Notes: generated by a model not told the origin, from the letters alone. DNA of 7,876 nt from Planctomycetota bacterium (GCA_021778575.1 JAJYCH010000192.1:1-7876), one strand, 5' to 3'; shown: positions 1-6,747, counted from the first letter of the stretch. A program made the numbers and translations.

Positions 1-1020
1 AGAACGTCGAGATCCAGGCGAAGAAGCCGGGAGCGACAGGTGCCAAATCTCCCCGAACCGGAATCGACGGTCGGACGACCGGATGAACGCCTGCCGCTTC
101 TGGACCGGGAAGTGAGCCGACTTCCGGAGAAGTATCGTGCGCCGATCGTCCTCTGCGAGCTGGAAGGGATGTCGCATCAGGAGGCGGCGACCCGGCTCGG
201 TTGGCCGATCGGGACACTCTCGGGCCGGCTTTCCCGAGCGAAGGCCATCTTGAAACGTCGGCTCGCCCGACCAGACGTTGCCTCCTCGATGGAGTCGCTA
301 TCGGCGACGGTCGATCGAGACAGCTTGCCGTCTGTACCGGCGGGAATGATCCTGGCCACGGCCAACGCCGCAAGCCTGATCGCGGCGGGTCGGGCCTCGG
401 CAGTGGTCGCCTCGACCGAAGTCGCCATTCTGATGGAAGGAGTTTTGCAAACGATGATGATGACCAAGGTCAAAATTCTCGTCGCAGTCGTCGCCTCGCT
501 CGGGATGCTTGCCGCAGGTTCCGGGTTGCTCGCGCAGCAAGGCGCGGGACAGAAGCCAGGGGGAGGGAAACCACTTCCTCCCCTTGATCCCGCCATCAAG
601 CAGATCATTGAAGCCCGGATCGAGACGGCACGAGAATTCTATGAAGCCACCATGCAGCGGATCGTAATGACCACGGTGTCGTCGATCCCTGAGGACATGG
701 CAAACTGGTCGCGTCGATGGATGGAAGAGGAACTACGCCTCAGAACCGCTCCGGTCGAGAGACTCGTCGCCATCCACGACCACCTGGAGCGAACAAGACG
801 GCTGGAGGAGATGACCAAGAACTACGCCGCGACCGGTCAAGGGCGGTCGGAGGACGCGTTGAAGGTGAAATTCTTCCGGCTTGAAGCCGAGGAAATGCTC
901 CTGGAGTTCCGATCGGCTCATCCCGATGTTACCTTGCCGACGCTCAAGCCACCCGTCGACAAGGTTGGAGGGGCAGCGCCGGTAGCAGCACCCCCGCCTC
1001 CTCCGAGATCACCGAGATGA
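1..1020 (+). CDS. ECF-type RNA polymerase sigma factor, C-terminal part, with membrane-anchored extracytoplasmic extension (5' truncated)
   Basis: The frame is open from base 1 to the TGA at 1018-1020 (339 residues), so the gene starts outside the window; the in-frame GTG at 40 is internal, because the Arg-rich residues before it resemble the region 2/region 4 linker of planctomycete ECF sigmas. Sigma region 4 lies at about residues 41-90 ([20 protein letters not shown], then a recognition helix with [11 protein letters not shown]), the helix-turn-helix that reads the -35 element. An Ala-rich linker follows, then one hydrophobic segment at about residues 157-178 ([20 protein letters not shown]), then about 160 residues of mostly charged helix and a Pro-rich tail. 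The order implies a cytoplasmic sigma domain tethered to the membrane with the C-terminus outside. The outer part ([20 protein letters not shown]) faintly recalls the helices of TolC-like outer-membrane proteins; that is inference. Target genes cannot be told from the window. Confidence 0.88.
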   Translation, partial: RTSRSRRRSRERQVPNLPEPESTVGRPDERLPLLDREVSRLPEKYRAPIVLCELEGMSHQEAATRLGWPIGTLSGRLSRAKAILKRRLARPDVASSMESLSATVDRDSLPSVPAGMILATANAASLIAAGRASAVVASTEVAILMEGVLQTMMMTKVKILVAVVASLGMLAAGSGLLAQQGAGQKPGGGKPLPPLDPAIKQIIEARIETAREFYEATMQRIVMTTVSSIPEDMANWSRRWMEEELRLRTAPVERLVAIHDHLERTRRLEEMTKNYAATGQGRSEDALKVKFFRLEAEEMLLEFRSAHPDVTLPTLKPPVDKVGGAAPVAAPPPPPRSPR

Positions 1021-1050
1021 GGGACCGTCAGGGTCGATCGGCAGAATTCG

Positions 1051-1078
1051 TCCTGTCGGGCGATTACAGGATCGCCCG
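1051..1078. terminator. possible hairpin between convergent sigma factor and DUF1501 genes
   Basis: The 43-base gap between two convergent genes runs into an 8-bp perfect stem (1057-1064 with 1071-1078, loop TACAGG) that covers the DUF1501 stop codon. A second, mutually exclusive 6-bp stem (TCCTGT at 1051-1056 with ACAGGA at 1066-1071) overlaps it. Neither is followed by a T tract on either strand, so an intrinsic terminator is only a weak call. Confidence 0.25.
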
Positions 1079-2461
1079 GATCACCTCGCCCCGACTGAGG
1101 AAGTGCGGGCGACCGAGCCGATCCTGATATTCGGCGTTGGGCTCGTGGCCGAGGCAGTGGAAGATGGTCGCGGCGAGGTCTTCGGGGCGGACTCGCCCGT
1201 CTCGGGGTTGCGCTCCGATCTTGTCGGACGAGCCGTAGACCTGGCCTCCCTTGATGCCACCGCCGGCCATCGCGATCGAGAAGACCGAGCCCCAGTGGTT
1301 CCGGCCGGCGTTGCCGTCGAGGCGCGGGCTCCGGCCGAACTCGGCCATGCAGACGACGAGCGTCTCGTCGAGCTTCCCCCGGGCCGCGAGGTCTTCCACC
1401 AGCGCCGAGAACGCTCGATCGGTCGGCGGACCGAGGACCGTCTTGAGCCGTTCGGGCTCCTGGGTGTGGCTGTCCCAGCACGGGTTCGCGGGGGGCTCGT
1501 CGGCCCCTCGATACCAGTTCACCTGGACCAACCGGACGCCGGCCTCGACCATCCTCCGGGCGAGCAAGACTCCGTTGCCAAACGGGGTCGCGCCGTAGCG
1601 GTCGCGAACAGCCTGGGGTTCATCCTCGATCCGGAACGCCTTCCGGGCCTCCGACGAGCGCAGGAGCTCGAACGCCCGGCGCGTCTGTTCATCGAGCAGT
1701 CGGGCCGAGGGGTCGCGATCGAAGTTGTCGAGGTTCCGGCGGAACCCGTCGATCAGTTCGAGCCGCCGCCCCATCCGCGCCGGGTCGAGGTCGGTGGGGA
1801 GGTCAATCTCCTGAACCCGATACCCTTCGGGAGTTTGCTTGGCGTTGAGCAACCAGGGATCGCCCGCCCGGCCGAGAAATCCAGCGTCCTGACCGGGCCA
1901 GACGCTACCATCGGTGTTGAAGATCCGGTGCGGCAGGGTGATCGAAGTCGGCAAGCCGCCGCTCGAAGTCGCGACTCGACCGACGAGTGAGCCCAGGCTT
2001 GGCGAGTCATTCGGAGCCCCCGGGTTGGCGTTCTCGACATTCTGCGGCGAGTGCGGCCGACCGGTCAGCATGTAATAACCGCTCGACGAGTGGGCATTGT
2101 CGCCGGTCGACATCGCCCGGAGCAGGCAAATCTTGTCGGCCTGCTGGGCGGTGAGCGGCAACAGGCCGCTGAGCGACATCCCGGGAACCTTGGTCGCGAT
2201 CGAGCCGAATTCGCCACGAACTTCGGGCGGGGCGTCGGGCTTGGGGTCCCAGGTGGAATGTTGCGGCGGCCCACCCATCAAAAACAGGACGATGCACGAC
2301 TTCGCCCGGCCAAAGGTCGAGTCATCCGCGCGAGTGGTCGCCTGGGCCAGTTCGGGCAAACGAAGTCCAGCACCCAGCAGGCCGAGGCTGCCGATCTTGA
2401 GGATCTCGCGGCGGGTCCGACCGTCGCAAAGCCGGGTCCCGGGACCGAGCAATCGGAGCAT
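1064..2461 (-). CDS. DUF1501 domain-containing protein, Tat-exported
   Basis: This 465-residue protein belongs to the DUF1501 family, which is abundant in planctomycetes, has an alkaline phosphatase/sulfatase-like fold, and has no firmly established reaction. The ATG at 2461 is chosen over an in-frame upstream start at 2518 because it gives the family's usual N-terminus (MLRLLGPGTRLCDG) and has GAGGT five bases upstream. A twin-arginine signal follows (TRREILK at residues 16-22, then a hydrophobic stretch to ELAQA at 41), implying folded export by Tat. Family motifs in order are LFLMGGPPQHSTWDPKPD (about 59-76), NAHSSSGYYMLTG (122-134), WDSHTQE (329-335), AEFGRSPR (373-380), GRNHWG (386-391) and GGGIKGGQVYG (400-410). 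The His/Asp residues there are the likely metal ligands by analogy with the alkaline phosphatase superfamily. DUF1501 genes often follow a DUF1549/DUF1553 gene; none is present here. Confidence 0.93.
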   Translation of the reverse strand: MLRLLGPGTRLCDGRTRREILKIGSLGLLGAGLRLPELAQATTRADDSTFGRAKSCIVLFLMGGPPQHSTWDPKPDAPPEVRGEFGSIATKVPGMSLSGLLPLTAQQADKICLLRAMSTGDNAHSSSGYYMLTGRPHSPQNVENANPGAPNDSPSLGSLVGRVATSSGGLPTSITLPHRIFNTDGSVWPGQDAGFLGRAGDPWLLNAKQTPEGYRVQEIDLPTDLDPARMGRRLELIDGFRRNLDNFDRDPSARLLDEQTRRAFELLRSSEARKAFRIEDEPQAVRDRYGATPFGNGVLLARRMVEAGVRLVQVNWYRGADEPPANPCWDSHTQEPERLKTVLGPPTDRAFSALVEDLAARGKLDETLVVCMAEFGRSPRLDGNAGRNHWGSVFSIAMAGGGIKGGQVYGSSDKIGAQPRDGRVRPEDLAATIFHCLGHEPNAEYQDRLGRPHFLSRGEVIRAIL

Positions 2462-2789
2462 GGTGGACCTCGCTGGGGGAGAGGGTGGAATGGTTGTTGA
2501 ATATTTGGACTCTAGCATTCACGACGGTGGGCGACAAGATGCCGGTCGTCGGGAAGGTTCGGCGGATTGCCTCGCGATTCATGGGAATCAACCGCTGGCG
2601 AATCCTGGCCGGGAAAAGTGTGGTCGCCCGAGCCCGATCGAACGATCTTATTCCGGACCGGTTCAGGCAGTGGAGTGAATCGTCGCGCCGAACCGAATTG
2701 CAGGTCCAGTTCCGGGAAGAGATTTTTTACGGGGACGTCATAATCGAGATGTTCACTCGACCGATACCGCACCCGAAGCGAACCCGGTG
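2462..2789. other. divergent intergenic region between the DUF1501 gene and ada
   Basis: About 328 bases must hold the promoters of both flanking genes. The only -10-like hexamer seen on the plus strand before ada is CATAAT at 2739-2744, with no good -35 at the right distance. The Ada-binding arrangement known from E. coli (AATT, six bases, GCAA) is not present; AATTGCA at about 2696 has no spacer. A plus-strand frame of 101 codons (GTG at 2485 to TGA at 2790) overlaps the ada start as TGATG, but its third-position GC is lower than in the surrounding genes, it resembles nothing I know and lacks a good ribosome site, so it is not called a gene. Confidence 0.5.
2467..2471 (-). promoter_or_regulatory. 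ribosome binding site of the DUF1501 gene
   Basis: Read on the minus strand, GAGGT lies five bases before the ATG at 2461. It supports this start over the longer in-frame option at 2518, which would also add 19 residues not expected in the family. Confidence 0.6.
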
Positions 2790-3872
2790 ATGACAACAAC
2801 TCTGTTCGATACCGACGACTTGCGCTGGGAAGCGATCGAGCAGCGTGATCCAGCGGCCGATGGGGTGTTCGTCCATGCCGTCCGGACGACGGGCGTCTAT
2901 TGCCGGCCGACTTGCCGGTCGCGTCGGCCCAACCGGGCGAATGTCCGGTTCTTCACCGATCCGGTGGCGGCCGAACGGGCAGGATTTCGAGCGTGCAAGC
3001 GGTGTTCGCCGAACGAACCCAAGGTCGACAAAGCTCAATCCGACGCGATCGCTCGGTCGTGTTCGTTGATTGCTCGGGCCGAGACGATTCCCAGCCTGGC
3101 GGAGCTGGCGGCAGAGGTCGGGTTGAGCGCTGGTTACTTTCGGCGGTTGTTCCAGCGGGTGGTAGGCGTATCCCCCAGGGAGTTTGCGAGGGGCATCCGG
3201 GCCGAGCGGCTACGTGACGGACTGAGCGCGGGCGAATCGGTCGCCGGGGCGATCCTGGGGGCGGGGTTCGGCTCGGTGGGGCGGGGTTACGAGGCTTCGG
3301 GCGAGGCTCTGGGGATGACTCCCGCCCAGTATCGGCGAGGGGCCGAGGGGCAGTCGATCCGTTACGCGACGGCGGAATCCTCGCTGGGCTGGATCATCGT
3401 CGCGGCGACGGATCGTGGTCTCTGCTCGATCGCTCTGGGGGATTCGGCCGAGGTGTTGATTCGCGGCCTGGTCGATCGGTTCCCTGCGGCGGAACTTGCC
3501 GGCGATGACGCGGAATTCGCCGACCGGCTGCAACGCGTGGTGGCGCTGGTTGAGTCTCCCGGGGTCGGGCACGACCTGCCGCTCGACATTCGCGGGACAG
3601 CTTTTCAGCGTCAGGTCTGGGAAGCTCTCCGGGCGATCCCGCGCGGGACCACGATGACTTATGCCGAGGTCGCCCGAGCGATCGGTCGACCGTCGAGCGT
3701 CCGCGCCGTGGCGAACGCTTGCGGGTCGAACGAGCTGGCGGTCGTGATCCCTTGCCACCGGGTCATCCGGGGGGATGGCGGACTCGGCGGTTATCGCTGG
3801 GGGATCGAGCGCAAGCGGGCCTTGCTGGAGGGTGAATCAAGTCTTGATGGGGGAGAAATCTCGACGGGTTGA
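2790..3872 (+). CDS. ada: Bifunctional Ada: methylphosphotriester-DNA/O6-alkylguanine-DNA methyltransferase and transcriptional activator
   Basis: Ada repairs alkylated DNA by irreversible transfer of methyl groups to its own cysteines, and in E. coli the methylated form activates alkylation-response genes. All three domains are present in 360 residues (E. coli Ada has 354). The N-terminal zinc domain has four cysteines at 38, 42, 69 and 72 (YCRPTC and ACKRC), the same positions as in E. coli; Cys38 accepts methyl from phosphotriesters. An AraC-type helix-turn-helix spans about 85-185 (SLAELAAEVGLSAGYFRRLF; LGMTPAQYRRG). The methyltransferase domain spans about 188-348, with RGTAFQRQVWEALRAIPRGT, the Asn-containing AVANACGSN turn and the active site IPCHRV with Cys322. 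The start codon could instead be GTG at 2787, directly before this ATG; ATG is preferred because it reproduces the E. coli cysteine numbering. The ribosome site is weak. Monocistronic, and convergent with the protease gene with no gap. Confidence 0.96.
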   Translation: MTTTLFDTDDLRWEAIEQRDPAADGVFVHAVRTTGVYCRPTCRSRRPNRANVRFFTDPVAAERAGFRACKRCSPNEPKVDKAQSDAIARSCSLIARAETIPSLAELAAEVGLSAGYFRRLFQRVVGVSPREFARGIRAERLRDGLSAGESVAGAILGAGFGSVGRGYEASGEALGMTPAQYRRGAEGQSIRYATAESSLGWIIVAATDRGLCSIALGDSAEVLIRGLVDRFPAAELAGDDAEFADRLQRVVALVESPGVGHDLPLDIRGTAFQRQVWEALRAIPRGTTMTYAEVARAIGRPSSVRAVANACGSNELAVVIPCHRVIRGDGGLGGYRWGIERKRALLEGESSLDGGEISTG

Positions 3873-3885
3873 TCAAATTCCCCCA
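3848..3885. terminator. possible hairpin across the ada/protease convergent junction
   Basis: TGGGGGA (3848-3854) pairs with TCCCCCA (3879-3885) over a 24-base loop that contains both stop codons. A further G-T pair can extend it. There is no T tract on either side, and the loop is long, so a shared bidirectional terminator is possible but weakly supported. Confidence 0.22.
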
Positions 3886-5363
3886 CGGACGACGGTGGTC
3901 AGCCGTGCCTTGGTCGGGCATTTCCAGGCTCGAAGAACCGGTCGAGGCGGGTTGGTCGGTCGGGTGTTCGGGTCTTGCCTGGCCGCGGCGCACTCGCGGG
4001 CGAGGTCGAGCAAGTGGTTGCCGTAGAGGCCGGGCTCGGCGGCCTTGAGGACGACGGCGGTTCCGGCCAGAAACGCGGCGGCGTTGGATGATCCGTAAGA
4101 CATCTGGCCATCACTGAAATAAGCACGTGAATCTTCGACGATCACATCGGGCTTGGGACGGCCGTCGAGGGTTGGACCGGCGGACGACGACGGGCCGCCT
4201 TCGCCGACCGTCAGGACGCCTCGCTGGTCGGCCGGCGGATAGAGTTCCCCTTGATAGCTGGCGTCGACGAAGGTGACCGCTTCCTCGGGGCCGGCCCCAC
4301 CGGCGGGGACGTAGGTGTCGCGAGCGGCGGTCAGCAAGATCCGGATCTTGTCGCCCGCGGTGAACTGGCCGCCCCGGGCCTTGATCCTGATCCGGTAGCA
4401 GATATCGGGGTCGGTCGGCACGTGCGGGTTGGCCGGCAGGTTGGTCAGGACCACGCGCTCGCGGGGGTTCCGGCTCTGGTCGGCGTTGGCGACGACGTCG
4501 CCGGTGACCTGGATCTTCTGGCTCGACGCGATGGTCCGGCCGGTCCAGTCCTCGACAAACAAGTCGAGATCCTTGGATGTTCCCGCGTCTTCCTCGTCCT
4601 TGTAGTCGTTCCAGGTCAAGGTGATGGTCAAGGTGTTCTCATCGGCCCGGTTCCGGAACCGGAGGGCCGCGATATCGGCGACGTTCTTGAGCTTCAGATA
4701 GCCGTCGGACAGGACCTTGATCGGCCCGTTGTAGACCCGCCCGCCGTAGTTGCCGGCGGCATTGACCCAGATGATCCCGCGAACCGTGGCGTCCTCGACA
4801 ATCCGGTCGATCGGCCCCTTGCCGTCGCCGCTGCCGCCGCCTTCGAAGGCTCCACTGAATAAAATAATGTCAACCTGTTTTTCGATCGCGTACCGGACCG
4901 CCCGGCGGAGCAAGGTGGGACCGTTGGCGTTGAGCAGGTAGAACTTGGGCCCGCCGGGCCGCGCTCCGGCGATCGACCAGATGATCTGGGCCATCTCGCG
5001 CCCGTGGCGATTTCCAGGCTCGAACGGCTTGCGGAACTCAGGGTCGCCAAGGTTAAATTTCTTGATGAAGTCGGCGTCGTAATGCTCGACCATCTCGGCG
5101 GATTCGGGCAGATAGCCCGTGCTCGGGCCGAGCCCGTCGAAGCCGTAATCAAGCACCGCGACCTTGATCGACTCGATCCCGGTCACATTATCATAAGCCG
5201 GGCTGAGCCCCAACCGCTCGCGAACCCCCTTGACGTCGACAAGGTGAGCCGGCCGAGGGGCCGGACCGTCAGCCCAGGTCAAACCGGCTCCGGACCGGAG
5301 AACCATCAGGCCAACGAGTAGTGCCGGGAACATCGGCCTGAGGGATGAGAGCAAGCGACTCAC
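3873..5363 (-). CDS. Secreted subtilisin-like serine protease (S8 family) with internal beta-sandwich insertion
   Basis: Predicted secreted serine endopeptidase of 496 residues. The N-terminus is a signal peptide (Arg at 3 and 9, then FPALLVGLMVL, likely cut near ADG at 31-33). The catalytic residues of family S8 are visible: Asp72 in VAVLDYGFDG, His120 in GNRHGREMAQ, oxyanion Asn205 in NAAGN, and Ser426 in YGSSNAAAFLAG, which matches the usual GTSMAxP box with T to S and P to A changes. About 220 residues separate Asn205 from Ser426, against 66 in subtilisin; the excess is an inserted segment at about 212-347 with alternating beta-strand character and TLTWNDY...KDLDLFVED, resembling the beta-sandwich domains usually found after the catalytic domain. 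Only about 40 residues lie between signal peptide and Asp72, so no I9-type propeptide fits. The GTG start overlaps the upstream gene's stop (GTGA); ATG at 5333 would lose the charged start of the signal peptide. Substrate unknown. Confidence 0.85.
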   Translation of the reverse strand: MSRLLSSLRPMFPALLVGLMVLRSGAGLTWADGPAPRPAHLVDVKGVRERLGLSPAYDNVTGIESIKVAVLDYGFDGLGPSTGYLPESAEMVEHYDADFIKKFNLGDPEFRKPFEPGNRHGREMAQIIWSIAGARPGGPKFYLLNANGPTLLRRAVRYAIEKQVDIILFSGAFEGGGSGDGKGPIDRIVEDATVRGIIWVNAAGNYGGRVYNGPIKVLSDGYLKLKNVADIAALRFRNRADENTLTITLTWNDYKDEEDAGTSKDLDLFVEDWTGRTIASSQKIQVTGDVVANADQSRNPRERVVLTNLPANPHVPTDPDICYRIRIKARGGQFTAGDKIRILLTAARDTYVPAGGAGPEEAVTFVDASYQGELYPPADQRGVLTVGEGGPSSSAGPTLDGRPKPDVIVEDSRAYFSDGQMSYGSSNAAAFLAGTAVVLKAAEPGLYGNHLLDLARECAAARQDPNTRPTNPPRPVLRAWKCPTKARLTTVVRGGI

Positions 5364-5671
5364 CAGCCGAACCTGCCGTAGCCGAAGCCTCGACGATAGC
5401 CCAGGCCATAGTAACCTCGACCATAGCCGAACCCGCCGTAGCCGAATCCGCCGTAGCCAAATCCGCGATGGCGATAGTACCCATAGCGTCGGTGGCAGGC
5501 CTGGTCGGGAGATTCAGCGTCGAGTTCGCTGGCCGACGCGCCCAGGGCCGAGGTCGGGCTGACGACCGGAGCGGCCTTACCGCCGAATTCGGCGTCGAGC
5601 TCACCGGCCCTCGCGGCCGAACCCACGCCGGTGAGGAGCAGACTCGCAAGGATCAATGTTAGTCGCTTCAT
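5360..5671 (-). CDS. Small secreted Gly/Tyr/Arg-rich protein
   Basis: No named family is recognised. The 103-residue product starts at the ATG at 5671, which has a strong GGAGG eight bases upstream; the open frame runs further back to 5770 but without a signal. Residues 1-22 form a clear signal peptide (KRLTLILASLLLTG, cut after SAARA). The mature protein has an acidic first part with two related stretches, GELDAEFGG (23-31) and SELDAESPD (48-56), one cysteine (59), then from 60 to the end a cationic aromatic tail made of GFGYG units and GYRR/GRGYYG variants ending in FGW. Three 15-base repeats at 5421-5465 encode the GFGYG units. The stop overlaps the GTG start of the protease gene, so the two are likely co-transcribed and translationally coupled. 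A role as surface matrix component, protease partner or substrate is inference only. Confidence 0.75.
   Translation of the reverse strand: MKRLTLILASLLLTGVGSAARAGELDAEFGGKAAPVVSPTSALGASASELDAESPDQACHRRYGYYRHRGFGYGGFGYGGFGYGRGYYGLGYRRGFGYGRFGW
5421..5465 (-). repeat. three 15-base tandem repeats encoding GFGYG
   Basis: Three near-identical 15-base units, at 5421-5435, 5436-5450 and 5451-5465, differ by one to three bases and each encodes one Gly-Phe-Gly-Tyr-Gly unit of the small secreted protein. Unit length is a multiple of three, so copy-number change would keep the frame. Confidence 0.8.
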
Positions 5672-5679
5672 GAATGGTG

Positions 5680-5684
5680 CCTCC
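5680..5684 (-). promoter_or_regulatory. strong ribosome binding site of the Gly/Tyr-rich protein gene
   Basis: Minus-strand GGAGG lies eight bases before the ATG at 5671. It fixes the start at 5671 rather than at the upstream end of the open frame (5770), and through coupling it may also supply ribosomes to the protease gene, which has no clear site of its own. Confidence 0.75.
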
Positions 5685-5726
5685 GTGGTCGTCGACTGCG
5701 GGATGCGCGATCCTTTGGGCACTTCT

Positions 5727-5756
5727 ATTCTAAGGATCAAGCTTTCGATCCGACAA
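5727..5756 (-). promoter_or_regulatory. candidate sigma-70-type promoter of the Gly/Tyr-rich protein-protease operon
   Basis: On the minus strand TTGTCG (5756-5751) and TAGAAT (5732-5727) are separated by 18 bases, matching the -35 and -10 consensus at 4 of 6 and 5 of 6 positions. Transcription would begin near 5720, giving a leader of about 50 bases. The spacer contains an inverted repeat, GGATC at 5734-5738 and GATCC at 5747-5751, which could be an operator. Based on consensus matching only. Confidence 0.4.
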
Positions 5757-5940
5757 TGGCTGACGGCCAAGATCGAGCGCTCAGGACTGATGAGCAGAGA
5801 AGCTCCGTAATTTGGTCCAGATCCGATAACCTCTCGCCAACTCCTCCTCGTTCCTTTTCCCCCGAGGTCGGATTAGGATGAGAAACCTTCGCCCCTGACT
5901 CTGGTGCTCGCTTTGATCTCGTGACAAGGGTCCCGTATCC
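5757..5940. other. intergenic region upstream of the DUF1080 gene
   Basis: These 184 bases separate the minus-strand operon promoter from the plus-strand DUF1080 gene and should contain the latter's promoter. No convincing -35/-10 pair was found. AAGGG at about 5926-5930, ten bases before the ATG, is the probable ribosome site. Confidence 0.4.
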
Positions 5941-6666
5941 ATGAAATCCTTGATGTTTCCCGGAGCCTGGTTGATTCTGGCCTCCTTGCTACTGGCCACT
6001 CCGCTGGGGGCGGCCGACGACCCGCCCAAAGCCTTCATCGACGGTTCCGGTCCCGGCTGGAAGACGCTGGGCGAGGCCGATTTTGCCCGGGTCAATGGCG
6101 ACGCCGATTCCTGGGTCTGGAACGGCGAGGAGGTCCATGGCACGGGCTTGCCGGTGGGAGTTCTCCGGACGAAGAAGCAATACACGAACTTCGAGATGGT
6201 CGCCCGCTGGCGGCATTTAAAAAGCGGTGGCAACAGCGGCTTTTTTGTCTGGACTCCCGATTCGGTCCTCCAGGGCTTGAAGCCGCGGAACCTGCCGGGC
6301 GGCGGGATTGAGGTCCAGGTTCTCGACCATGGCTATACCGAGCAATTCGAGAAGGAGAGCGGCCAGAAGGCCGACTGGTTCACGACCCACGGCGATATCT
6401 TCGCGGTCGGCTCGTCGAAGATGAAGCCGTTCGCGCCGCTGTCGCCCGACGGCTCGCGGAGCTTCCCCTCCAAGCGGCTGAGCAAGGGGCTCAACGAGTG
6501 GAACCACTACTACGTCCGCGCCATCAACGGCGAGATCCGCCTCTGGGTCAATGGCGAGGAAGTCTCGGGCGGGAACAATTGCGAGCCTCGCCAGGGCTAC
6601 ATCTGCCTCGAAGCCGAAGGCTCGCCCGTCGAGTTCCGTCAGATCAAGATTCGCGAACTTCCTTGA
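5941..6666 (+). CDS. Secreted DUF1080 / 3-keto-disaccharide hydrolase domain protein
   Basis: This 241-residue protein is essentially one DUF1080 domain (Pfam 3-keto-disaccharide hydrolase) behind a signal peptide. The signal is residues 1-25 (Lys2, then a hydrophobic core WLILASLLLA, likely cut after LGAA). Family features in order are the opening WKTLGEADFARVNGDADSW (about 40-58), the WNGEEVHGTG turn with VLRTKKQYTNFEMVARWRHL (about 60-92), GGNSGFFVW (96-104), GIEVQVLDHG (122-131), LNEWNHYYVRAINGEIRLWV (about 184-203, then NG) and the closing GYICLEAEGSPVEFRQIKI. The fold is a concanavalin-like beta-sandwich; some members hydrolyse 3-keto-glycosides after oxidation of sugars, and planctomycetes carry many copies. 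Activity of this member on a particular sugar is inferred only. It stands alone on its strand and is followed by a hairpin shared with the convergent Gly-rich gene. Confidence 0.93.
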   Translation: MKSLMFPGAWLILASLLLATPLGAADDPPKAFIDGSGPGWKTLGEADFARVNGDADSWVWNGEEVHGTGLPVGVLRTKKQYTNFEMVARWRHLKSGGNSGFFVWTPDSVLQGLKPRNLPGGGIEVQVLDHGYTEQFEKESGQKADWFTTHGDIFAVGSSKMKPFAPLSPDGSRSFPSKRLSKGLNEWNHYYVRAINGEIRLWVNGEEVSGGNNCEPRQGYICLEAEGSPVEFRQIKIRELP

Positions 6667-6678
6667 TTCGAACGAAAA

Positions 6679-6708
6679 CAGGTCGATGGCACGGTGGCCA
6701 TCGACCTG
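6679..6708 (-). terminator. intrinsic terminator of the Gly-rich protein gene, possibly bidirectional
   Basis: CAGGTCGATGGC (6679-6690) pairs perfectly with GCCATCGACCTG (6697-6708) over a six-base loop ACGGTG. Read on the minus strand the stem is followed by TTTTCGTTCG, a T-rich tail as expected for an intrinsic terminator of the gene ending at 6748. On the plus strand the stem is followed by CGGGTATT, so termination of the DUF1080 transcript would be less efficient or use the same stem without a T tract. Confidence 0.75.
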
Positions 6709-6747
6709 CGGGTATTCCAGTGCCAATCAACCGTCCCGAGCCATCAA

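Noticed and set aside
1103..1990. 295-codon plus-strand frame
   Set aside because: Lies antisense inside the DUF1501 gene, whose motifs are unmistakable; long antisense frames are expected at this GC content.
2690..2710. Ada operator before ada
   Set aside because: AATTGCA lacks the six-base spacer of the E. coli AATT-N6-GCAA site, and no other match was found in the intergenic region.
2485..2790. 101-codon plus-strand frame before ada whose stop overlaps the ada ATG (TGATG)
   Set aside because: No recognisable domain, no good ribosome site, lower third-position GC than neighbours, and its start lies in the leader of the DUF1501 gene. The TGATG overlap alone is not enough.
4251..4862. 203-codon plus-strand frame rich in Gly, Val and Asp
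   Set aside because: Antisense shadow of the protease gene, which has signal peptide and catalytic motifs in the right order.
5345..5662. 105-codon plus-strand Ala-rich repetitive frame
   Set aside because: Antisense of the Gly/Tyr-rich protein; its repeats only mirror the 15-base repeats of the coding strand.
5913..5941. TTGATC, 17 bases, TATCCA as promoter of the DUF1080 gene
   Set aside because: The -10 box would overlap the ATG start codon, leaving no leader although a ribosome-site-like AAGGG lies upstream.
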